DNA of 37,986 bases from CAZADH01 sp964483805 (GCA_964483805.1 CAZADH010000020.1:1-37986), one strand, 5' to 3'. Positions 26,401 through 33,857 are shown, counted from the first letter of the stretch. Made by a program: numbers and translations. Notes: generated by a model from the letters alone, not told the origin.

Positions 26401-26782
26401 TGCCGGCAACAACTGCATTCGCAAGGTCACCGCCGATGGAACGGTCTCGACCTGGATCGGCCACCTTGGCGGGTCAGCCCCGACCGGCTGGGATCCGGGT
26501 GCGGCGCCGTGGTCGCGGACCGCCGTCTACCTGTATCGACCCACCGACCTCGCGATCACCAACGATGGGGCGCTGTTCTTCAACGAGAACAGCCGCATGC
26601 TCCGGTGCGCTCCCGACGGGACGTTGCTGCGGGTGTCTCTGAGCTTCCCCGGCGGAGTGCCGTACATTGGCGGTCTGGGGCCACTGAGGGCGCACCCCAC
26701 CGGCGGTCTGGTCATGATGGCTGCGACCAACGAAACCCCGGCCAAATACCACCTCTATCGATTGACAGCCCCGGCCCCGTAA
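23423..26782 (+). CDS. Large NHL-repeat beta-propeller lipoprotein
   Basis: 1119 residues from TTG 23423, chosen because GGGGGGAGG sits 6 bp upstream and the resulting N-terminus is a lipoprotein signal, LVSLWVSLVLLTGC, with lipid-Cys20. Residues about 30-220 are beta-rich and unrecognised. NHL-type repeats follow at about 240-520 and 820-1100, with the consensus DGxGxxARFxxPxxxAxDxxGxxYVxDxxNxCIRRIxxDGTVSTLAG (for example YVTDTGNHCIRRIAADGTVS). The middle (about 540-800) is another domain rich in acidic turns. NHL propellers bind proteins or ligands or enclose enzymes. It is probably anchored in a membrane facing outward. It lies alone between two 102-bp repeat elements of the same orientation. 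Confidence 0.85.
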   Translation: MTARHLLVSLWVSLVLLTGCLPGHNPTTDPAGYAGTSSAGIAGGADVRFAVRLDEAPATPSRQPVPEAAIRAAAGTVVRFELITIRPTDALNPTTIRATDVVAIGDTASAHFTDVPIAPTLARITIASGSVANATAFRGALDLSAGPNTIVVNPKGSRLSRDVLAAAVEAVIANPTVLALSGTGLVGRLETLVATLDRSSAAVYQTVGDLAVQHVAMPPSTLSQATALRLSVAVASAAFGGWQPNPAASGDRLRGGVIDAAGNTYFAHNTRNVIVRLTPDGRFDVFAGTVDTPGWVDGMGVAAQLSGPLDVAIDGTGNFMVPEIYRIRRVSSAGAVSWLAGTPYRTTPTGLVEGAEVPLAQVYSLVVGPTGDAAVCEPSANVIRRVTAAGQITTLGGAFNQSGHVDGAAAASRFYGPTDAAYDGSGRLYVTDTGNHCIRRIAADGTVSTLAGQPGDAGLGVVDGTGSLARLYAPELITTDTNGNSVVLDNGTSSKALRLVTADGAVRTLAGNLNDQSAWCNGVGAEARLAQVQDIWFDRSGQLRLLERWWNGNTAYYFIRAAEPVFGTAQPDVKLRVTALAGRSTTPVDLRPMLQHPVPPKIYVAFEENGVAQRVPLRTLTAGDFDDKGVVNSLVTVSGALRGRARAGELSLEVSDDKGPVLSRYVKAPASATLATEIPVQVDAITTAKALVYAEARRTQPTLFADIDDFDRKGPVTLARTIFPNADANSTVERVHQSATKYVLNQQLNNTAGYVANAQSLITKVQSDVFVGKYGDPVTSAQPDAFGVDDITIGNYLGGTAAPPVFALQIATLAADIFSGAQVYSGRGFAIDAAGTVFVTNRYSVNRLGTDGRLSIVAGTDGYVLENPIEYLSAIAHAGDGSFYMLDRSGGQLRHLAVGATVTTVSEGSFPANSCQDLAVAPDGAIFVASPYALMRRQGAASFTVLAGSAPLPGGVFEGGAIDGPGATARFGAPDGGLTSLAIDATGQVFVGDAGNNCIRKVTADGTVSTWIGHLGGSAPTGWDPGAAPWSRTAVYLYRPTDLAITNDGALFFNENSRMLRCAPDGTLLRVSLSFPGGVPYIGGLGPLRAHPTGGLVMMAATNETPAKYHLYRLTAPAP
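24733..24746. repeat. AATAC-N3-GTATT-like site (one mismatch), in the NHL gene
   Basis: CATAC (24733-24737), GTC, GTATT (24741-24745). It falls in NHCIRRI and uses ATA and CGT codons that are scarce elsewhere in the gene. Confidence 0.5.
25078..25093. repeat. AATAC-N3-GTATT inverted repeat, exact copy, in the NHL gene
   Basis: Arms AATAC (25079-25083) and GTATT (25087-25091), encoding GNTAYY. It differs from the TPR-gene site at one base over about 20. Confidence 0.6.
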
Positions 26783-26832
26783 CGGACCCAAACAGGTCAC
26801 ACCTTCGACAGCGAAAAATGACACATTTTTTT

Positions 26833-26934
26833 GGTGACATGATACGTATTTCACTCCTGCAGTTGTGCCACTTTTCTGCCATGGATGCCGCCCAACGTGG
26901 CATCGGTCGTTGATTCAATCAGTATCATGTCACC
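26833..26934 (+). repeat. 102-bp terminal-inverted-repeat element, copy 2
   Basis: The best preserved copy. GGTGACATGATACGTATT at the left pairs with AATCAGTATCATGTCACC at the right, 16 of 18 bases. CATTTTT occurs on both sides and may be a target duplication. It sits 50 bp after the NHL gene stop. Confidence 0.8.
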
Positions 26935-26984
26935 CATTTTTCCAATCGCCGCTTTGGTGTGGGGAGCCCCGCCCCCAGACGATC

Positions 26985-28631
26985 TCACGTGCTTCGGATG
27001 TGTCGGCTGAACGCGACGCGCCCCCACCGGTGGACCCAGCAGGCCACGATGGCCCAGAGGGTCACCACCGCTGCTGCTGCTGGTGCACCAAGGTGTTGGC
27101 AGGCGAGCATCGAGGTGATCAGCCAGGTGAACATCGACAGGAACCCTGCCGCGGTTGCCACCATCGGAACCGACCCGGCACCCGAGCCCTCCCTCGGCCA
27201 CTCGATTGCGGCCAGCACCCGATAGACGACGCCTGCCTGCAAGCCTGGCAATGTGGATGCCACGGCGGGAATGAACAGACCTGCCACCAGCAACTCGACC
27301 CAGCGGTCCGGCAGCATGACCAGCCAGACCAGCCACGCAGAAGTGAGCACCGAGGCTGCGGCGATGGCAACATGGCGACCCTTCCTGCGAAGCCAGTCGG
27401 CCAGGTCGATCGGCAATTGGCGCATCAATGGGAGCATGGCCGGCTTCTCGGCTACCTCGAGCAGACATAGATCGGAAATGACGATCGACAGAACGGACGC
27501 ATGCGACATCAGCAGCCATGCCGGGTTGTCGAGCAGGCCCAGTCGCTCGAGTCCTTCACGCGGAAGCAGAATGGCCCCAACAACACTGGGGACAACCAGC
27601 AGGATGGCCGGCAAGGCCAGTCGTCGTCGCAAGAACAAAAGATCATCGATCAGGGCGGCCCGGCTGGCGCCGTGGCAACTCGGCAGCCAGTCGCGATTCG
27701 TGAGCGAAGGGACCAGGCCCATGACCTCGAGCCGCCGCTCCCGCAGAGTGTTCAGATCGTTCCACACCAATGTCGCGACGGAGCGCTCTGCCAGCCATCC
27801 GATGATCAGCAAGCCCAATGCGGCAAGCATTGCCTGTCGCACCATGTGCCAGCCATCACCGTCGTCCAGGCCGTCCAGAACCGAGGGAAGGGTGACCAAC
27901 GGGGTGAGACGAAGACCTTGGGCCAACCTGCTGTCGGACAGGGCCACGACATAGGCGAGTGGCCCGGGAAGCCTTGTCGACAGAGCTGTTGCCCGCTCCC
28001 GGACATCCAAGTGGACGGCGGCACCAACCGCTACCGTCGCGATGATCGCCAGAATCAGGGCAACTTGGGGTTGGACCCTGGTGAGAATCTGCGCCAGTAC
28101 GGCCGACACCATGATGGTCACGAAAGCCACCAACAGTGCCCAGCCGGTCCCCAGAATCAGCAGTAGCAAGGCCAGCGGCGGGGCGGCCATCAGACCAAAT
28201 CGGTGCGCGATCCAGAACAGATACACCGCGCCAAGTGGCAGCATCAACAGACCGGTTACGCCAAGCCGAACCACGATGGTCAAGGTTCGCCACACGAAGA
28301 AGTCGCGGGCTGTCACCGGTAGTTGCCGGAGCATGACCTCCTCGCCGCCCCCCAGCGTGTTGCGCAATTCCTCGACTACCGACACCGCCAGAGCGACCGC
28401 GAACGTGAGTGCCCCAAGGCCGGTTGCCATTCGATCAAGCCCGGCAAACCCGGTTCGGCCGAGCAAGTCGATCAGGAACTCTGGATCCTGAAAGATGGCC
28501 CGGGCGATCAGGATGTCAAAAACGAGCGGCAGCGCCAGCAATGCCACCACCCCGAGGCGCTCGACCCAGCCGGCGGCGACCGCGCGGTGGCGCAGCATCA
28601 AGAGATGCCCACGGATCAGGGTGCCGATCAC
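26985..28631 (-). CDS. ABC-2-type transporter permease
   Basis: 548 residues from GTG 28631, overlapping the ATPase stop by 4 bp (GTGA). Many hydrophobic helices span the whole length, for example ERLGVVALLALPLVFDILIA, PPLALLLLILGTGWALLVAFVTIMVSA and LILAIIATVAVGA, and the tail (MFTWLITSMLACQHLGAPAAAAVVTLWAIVACW). This is the pattern of a membrane subunit paired with a single ATPase. It is probably an exporter of unknown substrate; with no accessory gene it could be drug, lipid or peptide export. I see no specific family motif. Confidence 0.82.
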   Translation of the reverse strand: MIGTLIRGHLLMLRHRAVAAGWVERLGVVALLALPLVFDILIARAIFQDPEFLIDLLGRTGFAGLDRMATGLGALTFAVALAVSVVEELRNTLGGGEEVMLRQLPVTARDFFVWRTLTIVVRLGVTGLLMLPLGAVYLFWIAHRFGLMAAPPLALLLLILGTGWALLVAFVTIMVSAVLAQILTRVQPQVALILAIIATVAVGAAVHLDVRERATALSTRLPGPLAYVVALSDSRLAQGLRLTPLVTLPSVLDGLDDGDGWHMVRQAMLAALGLLIIGWLAERSVATLVWNDLNTLRERRLEVMGLVPSLTNRDWLPSCHGASRAALIDDLLFLRRRLALPAILLVVPSVVGAILLPREGLERLGLLDNPAWLLMSHASVLSIVISDLCLLEVAEKPAMLPLMRQLPIDLADWLRRKGRHVAIAAASVLTSAWLVWLVMLPDRWVELLVAGLFIPAVASTLPGLQAGVVYRVLAAIEWPREGSGAGSVPMVATAAGFLSMFTWLITSMLACQHLGAPAAAAVVTLWAIVACWVHRWGRVAFSRHIRST

Positions 28632-29380
28632 GGGTCGTTCCGCGTCGATTGAGACTCGGTGGCCATGAGAATCGTTTCGAGATCGCAGACCGCCGCGTCG
28701 TCGGGCCGCCCGAATCGAGTCCTGAGGTCGGCCAGTCGGCCCTGAGCCACGATCCGCCCGGACCGCACGACCATGATGGTGTCGGCAATGCGCTCGACGA
28801 CCTCGAGAATGTGCGTGGTGAGAAAGATCGCTGTTCCGGCCGACCGCAGCGCCAGAAGCAGATCGCGGAAGCGGACCACCGCCACGGGATCGAGACCGTT
28901 GGTGGGTTCATCGAGGAACAACAGTGTGGGGCGATGCATCAGAGCCGCTATGATGGCGAGCTTTCGCCGCATCCCGGTGGACCATGTTCCGACGAGGGAA
29001 TCGATGCGGTCCGCCAGTTCGAACCGGTCGATGTTTTCGTCGATCACGGCCTCCGCTTCGGCAGGCGGAAGATTCCTGATGTCAGCGACGAAATGCAGGA
29101 ACTCTCGGCCGGTCAGGTAGTCATAGGCGAAGGGCTCAGCCGAAACGATGCCGATGCGGCGGCGGTACCCTATCGGATCGGCGTCGATGGGTTGCCCCTC
29201 ATAGGTCACGGAACCCGCTGTGGGCCGCGATTCACCCGTCAGCATGCGGATAGTGGAAGTCTTGCCGGCACCGTTTGGTCCGACGAAGCCGAGGATGGTT
29301 CCAGGGGCGATGGCGATATCAAGTCCATCGACGGCGGTGAATGAGCCGAAGCGTCGGGTCAATCCGAAGGTCTGAAGCAT
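28628..29380 (-). CDS. ABC transporter ATP-binding protein
   Basis: 250 residues from ATG 29380, chosen because the family N-terminus (LQTFGLTRRFGSFTAVDGLDI) begins there; AGGAG lies 11 bp upstream. Walker A GPNGAGKT (34-41), signature STGMRRK (134-140), Walker B LLFLDEP (153-159) and H-loop His190 are present. The Q-loop Gln is replaced by Ala in VSAEPFAYDYLTGREF. The GVLP/SAEP.AYDYLTGRE pattern and the C-terminal part fit ABC-2 type (drug/Na+-export-like) exporters. It powers the permease encoded immediately downstream. Confidence 0.92.
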   Translation of the reverse strand: MLQTFGLTRRFGSFTAVDGLDIAIAPGTILGFVGPNGAGKTSTIRMLTGESRPTAGSVTYEGQPIDADPIGYRRRIGIVSAEPFAYDYLTGREFLHFVADIRNLPPAEAEAVIDENIDRFELADRIDSLVGTWSTGMRRKLAIIAALMHRPTLLFLDEPTNGLDPVAVVRFRDLLLALRSAGTAIFLTTHILEVVERIADTIMVVRSGRIVAQGRLADLRTRFGRPDDAAVCDLETILMATESQSTRNDP

Positions 29381-29553
29381 ACCGATAGGGACTCCTCTCA
29401 ACCTCGGAACGTCAGGCAGAACCTCGCACGAGACCGGTTGAGGTCCTGCCCCAGGGGAATGTCGGCCCGTAACCACGCCAGCTTAGCCGACCTCGCTCAG
29501 CCTGTCCAGCATCCGTGGCGCCTTTTTGGGCCATGCGCTTTTCGTGGCTTTTC

Positions 29554-29586
29554 GGAGACATGATCCGAATTCTCTGTTCCAAAGGA
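29554..29586 (+). repeat. Left-end fragment of the 102-bp element
   Basis: GGAGACATGATCCGAATTC matches the left end of copy 3 (GGTGACATGATCCGAATTC) except for one base, and the similarity ends within about 33 bp. No right end is found, so it is truncated. Confidence 0.6.
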
Positions 29587-29605
29587 TAGGGATTTGGGAA
29601 CGGAG

Positions 29606-30209
29606 ACTGTGCCTGTCGGCGGCCATTGTTGCAGCACTCGTCGTGTCGATCTGGGCCTGCCATCAAGGTGCTGCCGCTGACGTTGCGACCTCCGCAACAC
29701 GGGTCGGCGAGGAGAGGACGTCCGAATCGGGTGCTCCGACCCAGACAAAACAGAAAGAGCTCAGGGACGCCATGACTGAATACAACAAGTGGCATCCGAT
29801 CATGATCGACCATCTGACGCGCGAAAACCTCGAAAAGTTGTTCGAGGCCAAGCTGCTTCAGCGGCCGCTAAGTGAATACGAATCCGTTGTCAGTACCGGG
29901 TCGCTCGCTACGCTTTCGCGGGGTGATCGTTCCCCCGGTGCCGGCGCTGCCGGGTCGATCGAGTTCGTCGGGAACGGCCACGGCGTCGGTGCCCATTTTG
30001 CGCGAGGCGCCGTGACGTCCGGTGGGTGTTTCCTGCTTGGGCCGGATGAAAAGCGAATAGTACATTCGCGAATCAGATTGTATCTTGTGCGCTCACCAGC
30101 AGAGGCACCAGTCGGGATACCTTGCTGCAGTCGCACGTCGGCCAACGCCGACCCCAAATCGGTGATTCGCCAATCCCATGCTTGGCCCCGACGTAACGTC
30201 AGGGTGTAG
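29606..30209 (+). CDS. Doubtful exported or lipoprotein-like ORF, possibly truncated
   Basis: The frame is open from 29526. A hydrophobic stretch, LSAAIVAALVVSIWACHQG, looks like a lipoprotein or signal anchor. A helix-forming part follows (KQKELRDAMTEYNKWHPIMIDHLTRENLEKLFEAKLLQ). After about 29885 the sequence becomes unlike protein. No clear start codon with a Shine-Dalgarno exists, because the element fragment overlaps the 5' end. It may be a gene disrupted at both ends. The start given is only where protein-like sequence begins. Confidence 0.35.
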
Positions 30210-30212
30210 GCT
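30182..30212 (+). promoter_or_regulatory. MerR-type promoter with 19-bp spacer operator
   Basis: TTGGCC (30182-30187) and TAGGCT (30207-30212) are separated by exactly 19 bp. The spacer holds the dyad CCGACGTAACGTCAGGG. This overlong spacing is the hallmark of promoters twisted open by MerR-family activators. Confidence 0.75.
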
Positions 30213-30223
30213 GGGGTGGGGTC

Positions 30224-30429
30224 ATGAACAGCAAACAAACACCCTGGACCGTCAGCCGACTGGCGGCCCTGACCGGACTGACCGTGAGAAAGAGGTGCGG
30301 CAACGCTGGGGTCAGACCGCGGCCTTGCGCGCGGTGATCACCGAGGTCGGCAAAATGTCATACGATCGCATCATCTGCCTCAGCGCCGTCGCCTTGCGCA
30401 GTCGATCAGTCGACCGCGGTTTCACCTGA
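30224..30429 (+). pseudogene. Internally deleted MerR/TipA-family regulator
   Basis: ATG 30224 starts MNSKQTPWTVSRLAALTGLTVR, a MerR-type HTH N-terminus. At about 30285 the frame shifts and continues as EKEVRQRWGQTAALRAVITEVGKMSYD, which resembles the C-terminal TipAS effector domain (EEVRERWGxTxAY...). About half of the expected HTH and the coiled linker are missing at this junction. It is probably a deletion derivative. Its operator upstream is intact. Nearby regulated genes are not evident. Confidence 0.7.
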
Positions 30430-32490
30430 GCCGGATTCATCCAGCGGAGTCGCAGTGTCGTCACCGGTGACGGTGTCGTCTGCGTCAGTTGACGCATCGT
30501 CAGCATCGGGTGCCGGATCGGCCGGGCCATCGAGCAAGCTATCGTCCGCTGGGTCGGCGGTCTCGAGGTCGGCGTCTGTCGGTGCGGCTTCGATGCGCTC
30601 GTCGTCGGCCGGTTCCTCGTCGCGGGCAACCACGCGGGATTCCTCACCGTCCGGCTCGAGATCGTCGGGCTGCGGCCGCGCGCGCAGATCGATGCGCAGA
30701 GCGGGGTGTTCCTCGGGAATGAGCCCGGGAATGCTCGTCGGCGGAATGGCTTGACGCTTGGCTGATTGATGCGTGCCCGGCGTCCACGCCAGCCACATCA
30801 GTTCGTGGTTGACGTAGGTCAGGCCGAGCCGCCCGAAAACCCGGCCGGGAGCCATGCGTTCCGAGTTGGCCCGGGACCGCGCGTCGTTCCAGTTGAGATC
30901 CCCACCGATGAGGACGCCCCAACCCGCTTTGATGTCTTCGCGCCAACGGTTTTCGAGATCGACGAGGCCCTCGCGGGTCACTGCCCAACGCTTGCCCGCC
31001 ATCGGCTCACCACTGCGCTCCTGGATGACGGCATTGAGGTGAAGCGAATAGATCCGCGTCTTCACGCCCGCAACACGGGTTTGCACGCGGGTCCACCACC
31101 GGTCGTGCGCGATGCCGGTGCCCAGATCGGGGGACACCTTGCCCTGATCGTGCGCCGCCACCGGCAACCCATGGCGAACCACGATCGCGACTTCCCGGCG
31201 CCCCTTGGTGGACGAACCGGCGTCGTAGACCCTGCCCGCGGGACGCAGGTGCGGCGTCATGCCGGACGCCTCGCAAACCAGCGCTACGTCTGGTTCCTGG
31301 TCGGCCAGCCAGTTGCCGAACCCGTCCCGATTGCGATTGCCACCCGAGTGCGCATTGGTCACGACGATGCGCGCCTTGCCAAGACCCTTGTCCCGATCGA
31401 TGTCATCGCTCGGGTCCGGGGCCGCGGGGGTGGCCGGCTTCACCGGCCCTGTCTTGCTCTTGACCCGGAAGACCCGGGTGTGCCGCTTGAGGAATCGGCC
31501 CGTTCCGACATCCATCGTGCGGACGATCGCGCCCTTGGGCGACAGCCTGACCGTCTGCAGATAGCAAGGCCGCGCCTGGGCCGGCGGGACGTGGATGACC
31601 GTGACGCGGCCCACCTTGTTCTCGGGGCAGTTGTAGTCAGCCTGCGACGGGGTCGTGTGCAGATGGCTCGCGAACCAGAGATAGACCTGGGGATTGTCGC
31701 GCAGGATGCGGCGGATTTTTCGCGACGGCTGGGCGAAGGCGTTCAGCGGGTCTGCGGCCTTCCGCTCGCCGTAACTGCCGTCCAGCGCCGCGTGGCAGAA
31801 GATGATGGTCGGCAGATGGCGGTTCGCGCGCAGCGTCCGCCGCAGGGCCGCGAACGTCTCATCGGACGGCAGACAATTCGGCATGCCGCGCAACGCATCA
31901 GGCGGCAGGAAAACGAGCAGGTGCCCGCCCGCCTTTCTCGCATAGAACAGGGATTTGAGGTTGAGCGCGCGCTTGAACCGCTCCTGTTTGGTTTTCCGTT
32001 CGGCCGGAGTGCCACGTCGCCTCTCGCCGTCGACCAGGTTGTCGCGGTAGAGGATGTCATGGTTCCCCGGCACCGCGAAGACCCGAGCCGACACGTCTTT
32101 CAGACTGCGGCGGAGCACCTCGTATTCGGCGCTGGTGCCCAGATTGGCGCACAGGTCGCCGACGACGACGAGTCCGAAAAGGCTGGCGAGGGCATCGACT
32201 TTCGCGAAGGCCTGCCGCAGCAAGGGCAGTCGGTCCGGCCGGGCATGCAATTCGCCCATCACCGCCAGCGTGCAGGGGCGCAGGGCGTCCGCGTCCGCGG
32301 TGTTGTTGCCACCCCGGTTGGGCCCGTCTGCAGGAACGGATGCCGGGCCGCCGGTGGCGTCAATCGCCCGATTGCGGTTGGGATCGTGCTCCCCGAGCGC
32401 TCCCCGCATGTTCACGGCCATGGCCGACGCCGACAGCATCGCCAGAACGGCCACCAGGACGCCGATGCGCCACTTCGTCACACTGTGCAT
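30406..32490 (-). CDS. Exported protein with metallophosphoesterase and EEP-type domains
   Basis: 694 residues from ATG 32490, with AGGAGGAG upstream and a signal-like N-terminus (IGVLVAVLAMLSASAMA). Residues about 70-350 are calcineurin-like: GELHARPD (Glu in place of the usual Asp), VVGDLCANLG, VPGNHDILYR, IIFCHAAL and FASHLHTT. Residues about 395-610 resemble endonuclease/exonuclease/phosphatase enzymes: VVTNAHSGGN, PDVALVCEASG, YSLHLNAV and IGGDLNWND. The tail is a long Asp/Glu/Thr-rich region. A single chain with two different metal-dependent phosphoesterase folds is unusual. It may act on nucleotides or nucleic acids outside the cytoplasm. The substrate cannot be read. Confidence 0.8.
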   Translation of the reverse strand: MHSVTKWRIGVLVAVLAMLSASAMAVNMRGALGEHDPNRNRAIDATGGPASVPADGPNRGGNNTADADALRPCTLAVMGELHARPDRLPLLRQAFAKVDALASLFGLVVVGDLCANLGTSAEYEVLRRSLKDVSARVFAVPGNHDILYRDNLVDGERRRGTPAERKTKQERFKRALNLKSLFYARKAGGHLLVFLPPDALRGMPNCLPSDETFAALRRTLRANRHLPTIIFCHAALDGSYGERKAADPLNAFAQPSRKIRRILRDNPQVYLWFASHLHTTPSQADYNCPENKVGRVTVIHVPPAQARPCYLQTVRLSPKGAIVRTMDVGTGRFLKRHTRVFRVKSKTGPVKPATPAAPDPSDDIDRDKGLGKARIVVTNAHSGGNRNRDGFGNWLADQEPDVALVCEASGMTPHLRPAGRVYDAGSSTKGRREVAIVVRHGLPVAAHDQGKVSPDLGTGIAHDRWWTRVQTRVAGVKTRIYSLHLNAVIQERSGEPMAGKRWAVTREGLVDLENRWREDIKAGWGVLIGGDLNWNDARSRANSERMAPGRVFGRLGLTYVNHELMWLAWTPGTHQSAKRQAIPPTSIPGLIPEEHPALRIDLRARPQPDDLEPDGEESRVVARDEEPADDERIEAAPTDADLETADPADDSLLDGPADPAPDADDASTDADDTVTGDDTATPLDESGSGETAVD

Positions 32491-32916
32491 TGCTCCCGCT
32501 CCTCCTGCGATCCGGGCAGACCGCGTTTTCATTGACCGAAACGTAACACGAATGCCGGAGCCAGGGAAAGCCCAGGTGCCAGCGCAAAGGACGTCATCGG
32601 TTGCCCGGCTCAGAATCTTCCAGAGTCGTGGCAGCCATACATTGTGTTCATGCTCTTTTTTTTCGGTGACATGATCCGAATTCTGTTCTCGCAGTCGTGT
32701 CACCATTCCGCCTCAAAAGAGGCTCAATGTAACATCGGTTAGTGTGCTAATCAGTGTCATGTCACCCATTTTCCCGGGTCAGCCCAACTGCGACCGGGAC
32801 GTGCCAAGTCGCGGGAAGTGACGATCCGCGCTGGTAAATAGCGGCAACCGAGTCCCTCTTCTCCTCGACATTTCCGTCCTGCGTTTCGGGGGCCCGGACT
32901 TCTCCGTTGGGGGCCG
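32491..32916. other. Intergenic region with element copy 3
   Basis: Between two minus-strand genes. It holds the ATACATTG-GTTCATG motif at 32636-32652, the third 102-bp element, and about 150 bp without visible features. Confidence 0.6.
32665..32766 (+). repeat. 102-bp terminal-inverted-repeat element, copy 3
   Basis: Same length and orientation as copies 1 and 2, but about a third of the interior differs. Ends GGTGACATGATCCGAATT and AATCAGTGTCATGTCACC are kept. The inner part has a hairpin, GCCTC-AAAA-GAGGC, in place of GATGCC-GGCATC. Conservation of ends and spacing despite interior drift suggests the ends matter. Confidence 0.75.
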
Positions 32917-33582
32917 TCACCGGCGGCAGCCGATGAACACCGTCTGGTTGTTGCCCTTTTCATAGACGTCGGTGAACATCAGGGTGAAACCGGCCGCCAG
33001 CAGTTCGGCTTCGAGGTCGGGCACGTCGCCGATGTAGCGGGTGGTGATGCCGTTCACGGTGCAGAGTTTGGTCACCGGGTCGAATCCCTGGGCCTCGGCC
33101 GGCAGATGCACCGGGCCACACATGGTGTCGACCAGAAACACGCCGCCAGGGCGCAGCACGCGCCACACTTCGCGCAACAATGGCGGGCGGTCGGCGCCGA
33201 TGATGCAGTGCAGGAGATGACTGTCGAAGACGAAGTCGAAACCGGTCGGCAGGTCGCGCATGGCCGTGCACAGGTCGCCGAGAATGAAGGTGACGGCCTG
33301 TTCCTCGGCGGCGGCGCGCTCCCGGGCCCACGCGATGGCATCGGGCGCGATGTCGAGGCCCGTAACCGCAAATCCCTGACGGCTGAACCACACCGAGATG
33401 TTGCCGGCCCCACACCCGAGTTCGAGCGTGCGCGGGGATGGCGGCAGGCCGAGCCGCGGCAACACGCCGGCAATGGCGGCGAAACGCTGCTGATAAGCCT
33501 CTTCGGTCTTGTCCCAACCGACGGCAGCGGTGCCGCGGAGCTTGCGGTAGACCTGGTTGTGGCCGGCATACATTGTATTCAT
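32917..33582 (-). CDS. SAM-dependent class I methyltransferase
   Basis: 221 residues from ATG 33582, with GGGGGA upstream. The Rossmann motif I LELGCGAGNISVWFSRQG, motif II VTGLDIAPDAI and FILGDLCTAM are clear. The core continues with FDFVFDSHLLHCIIG and VLRPGGVFLVDTM. These enzymes move the methyl group of S-adenosylmethionine to small molecules, proteins or nucleic acids. The substrate is not indicated. The N-terminus MNTMYAGHNQVYR is encoded by an AT-rich stretch that overlaps the recurring ATACATTGTATTCAT motif. Confidence 0.9.
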   Translation of the reverse strand: MNTMYAGHNQVYRKLRGTAAVGWDKTEEAYQQRFAAIAGVLPRLGLPPSPRTLELGCGAGNISVWFSRQGFAVTGLDIAPDAIAWARERAAAEEQAVTFILGDLCTAMRDLPTGFDFVFDSHLLHCIIGADRPPLLREVWRVLRPGGVFLVDTMCGPVHLPAEAQGFDPVTKLCTVNGITTRYIGDVPDLEAELLAAGFTLMFTDVYEKGNNQTVFIGCRR

Positions 33583-33583
33583 G
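33567..33583. repeat. ATACATTGTATTCATG motif at the methyltransferase start
   Basis: CATAC (33567-33571), ATT, GTATT (33575-33579). It overlaps the ATG and shares an exact 15-mer with 9595-9611. A near copy lies at 32636-32652. Confidence 0.55.
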
Positions 33584-33697
33584 GTGTCCCCCAGGAAAAG
33601 GTGACCGTAGTTCTGTGCGCAGAACCGGCGAGGCGAAGGTCGTGACCTGCCACCGTTTCGCAACGCCCCACTGGATTCCATCTGGCCCACAACGACG

Positions 33698-33721
33698 AAA
33701 CCCGCTCAGTTGAGCGGGTTT
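33698..33721 (-). terminator. Terminator downstream of tRNA-Leu
   Basis: AAACCCGCTCA and TGAGCGGGTTT form an 11-bp stem (loop GT) 12 bp beyond the tRNA 3' end on the minus strand, followed by CGTCGTTGT. Confidence 0.75.
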
Positions 33722-33732
33722 GCGATGACCGG

Positions 33733-33816
33733 TGCCGAGGCGGGGACTTGAACCCCGAAGCCAGTTAAGGCATAAGATCCTGAATCTTACGTGTTTGCCA
33801 ATTTCACCACCCCGGC
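33733..33816 (-). tRNA. tRNA-Leu (anticodon CAG)
   Basis: 84 nt. Acceptor GCCGGGG pairs with CCTCGGC plus discriminator A. The anticodon arm TAAGA-TTCAGGA-TCTTA gives CAG, for CTG codons. A long variable arm (TGCCTTAACTGGC) and GGTTCAAGTCC T-loop are present, as expected for tRNA-Leu. CCA is not encoded (ACCG follows). Confidence 0.95.
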
Positions 33817-33828
33817 GAGGGTGATATG

Positions 33829-33857
33829 AGTCTACACCACCGCCGGAAAAATTGCAA
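33829..33857 (-). promoter_or_regulatory. Promoter of tRNA-Leu
   Basis: TTGCAA (33852-33857) and TAGACT (33829-33834) are separated by 17 bp on the minus strand, with the tRNA 5' end 12 bp downstream. Confidence 0.65.

Larger units (their letters stand above)
29381..30405. other. Decayed intergenic region
   Basis: About 1 kb without a confident gene. It holds a half-copy of the 102-bp element (29554-29586), a doubtful ORF (29606-30209), and a MerR-type promoter with a broken MerR-family gene. The A+T content and codon choice look less GC-skewed than the flanks. Probably a graveyard of older insertions. Confidence 0.6.

Noticed and set aside
30766..32535. A 589-codon plus-strand frame over the phosphoesterase gene
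   Set aside because: Antisense shadow of the metallophosphoesterase-EEP gene; Arg-rich with no recognisable motif.
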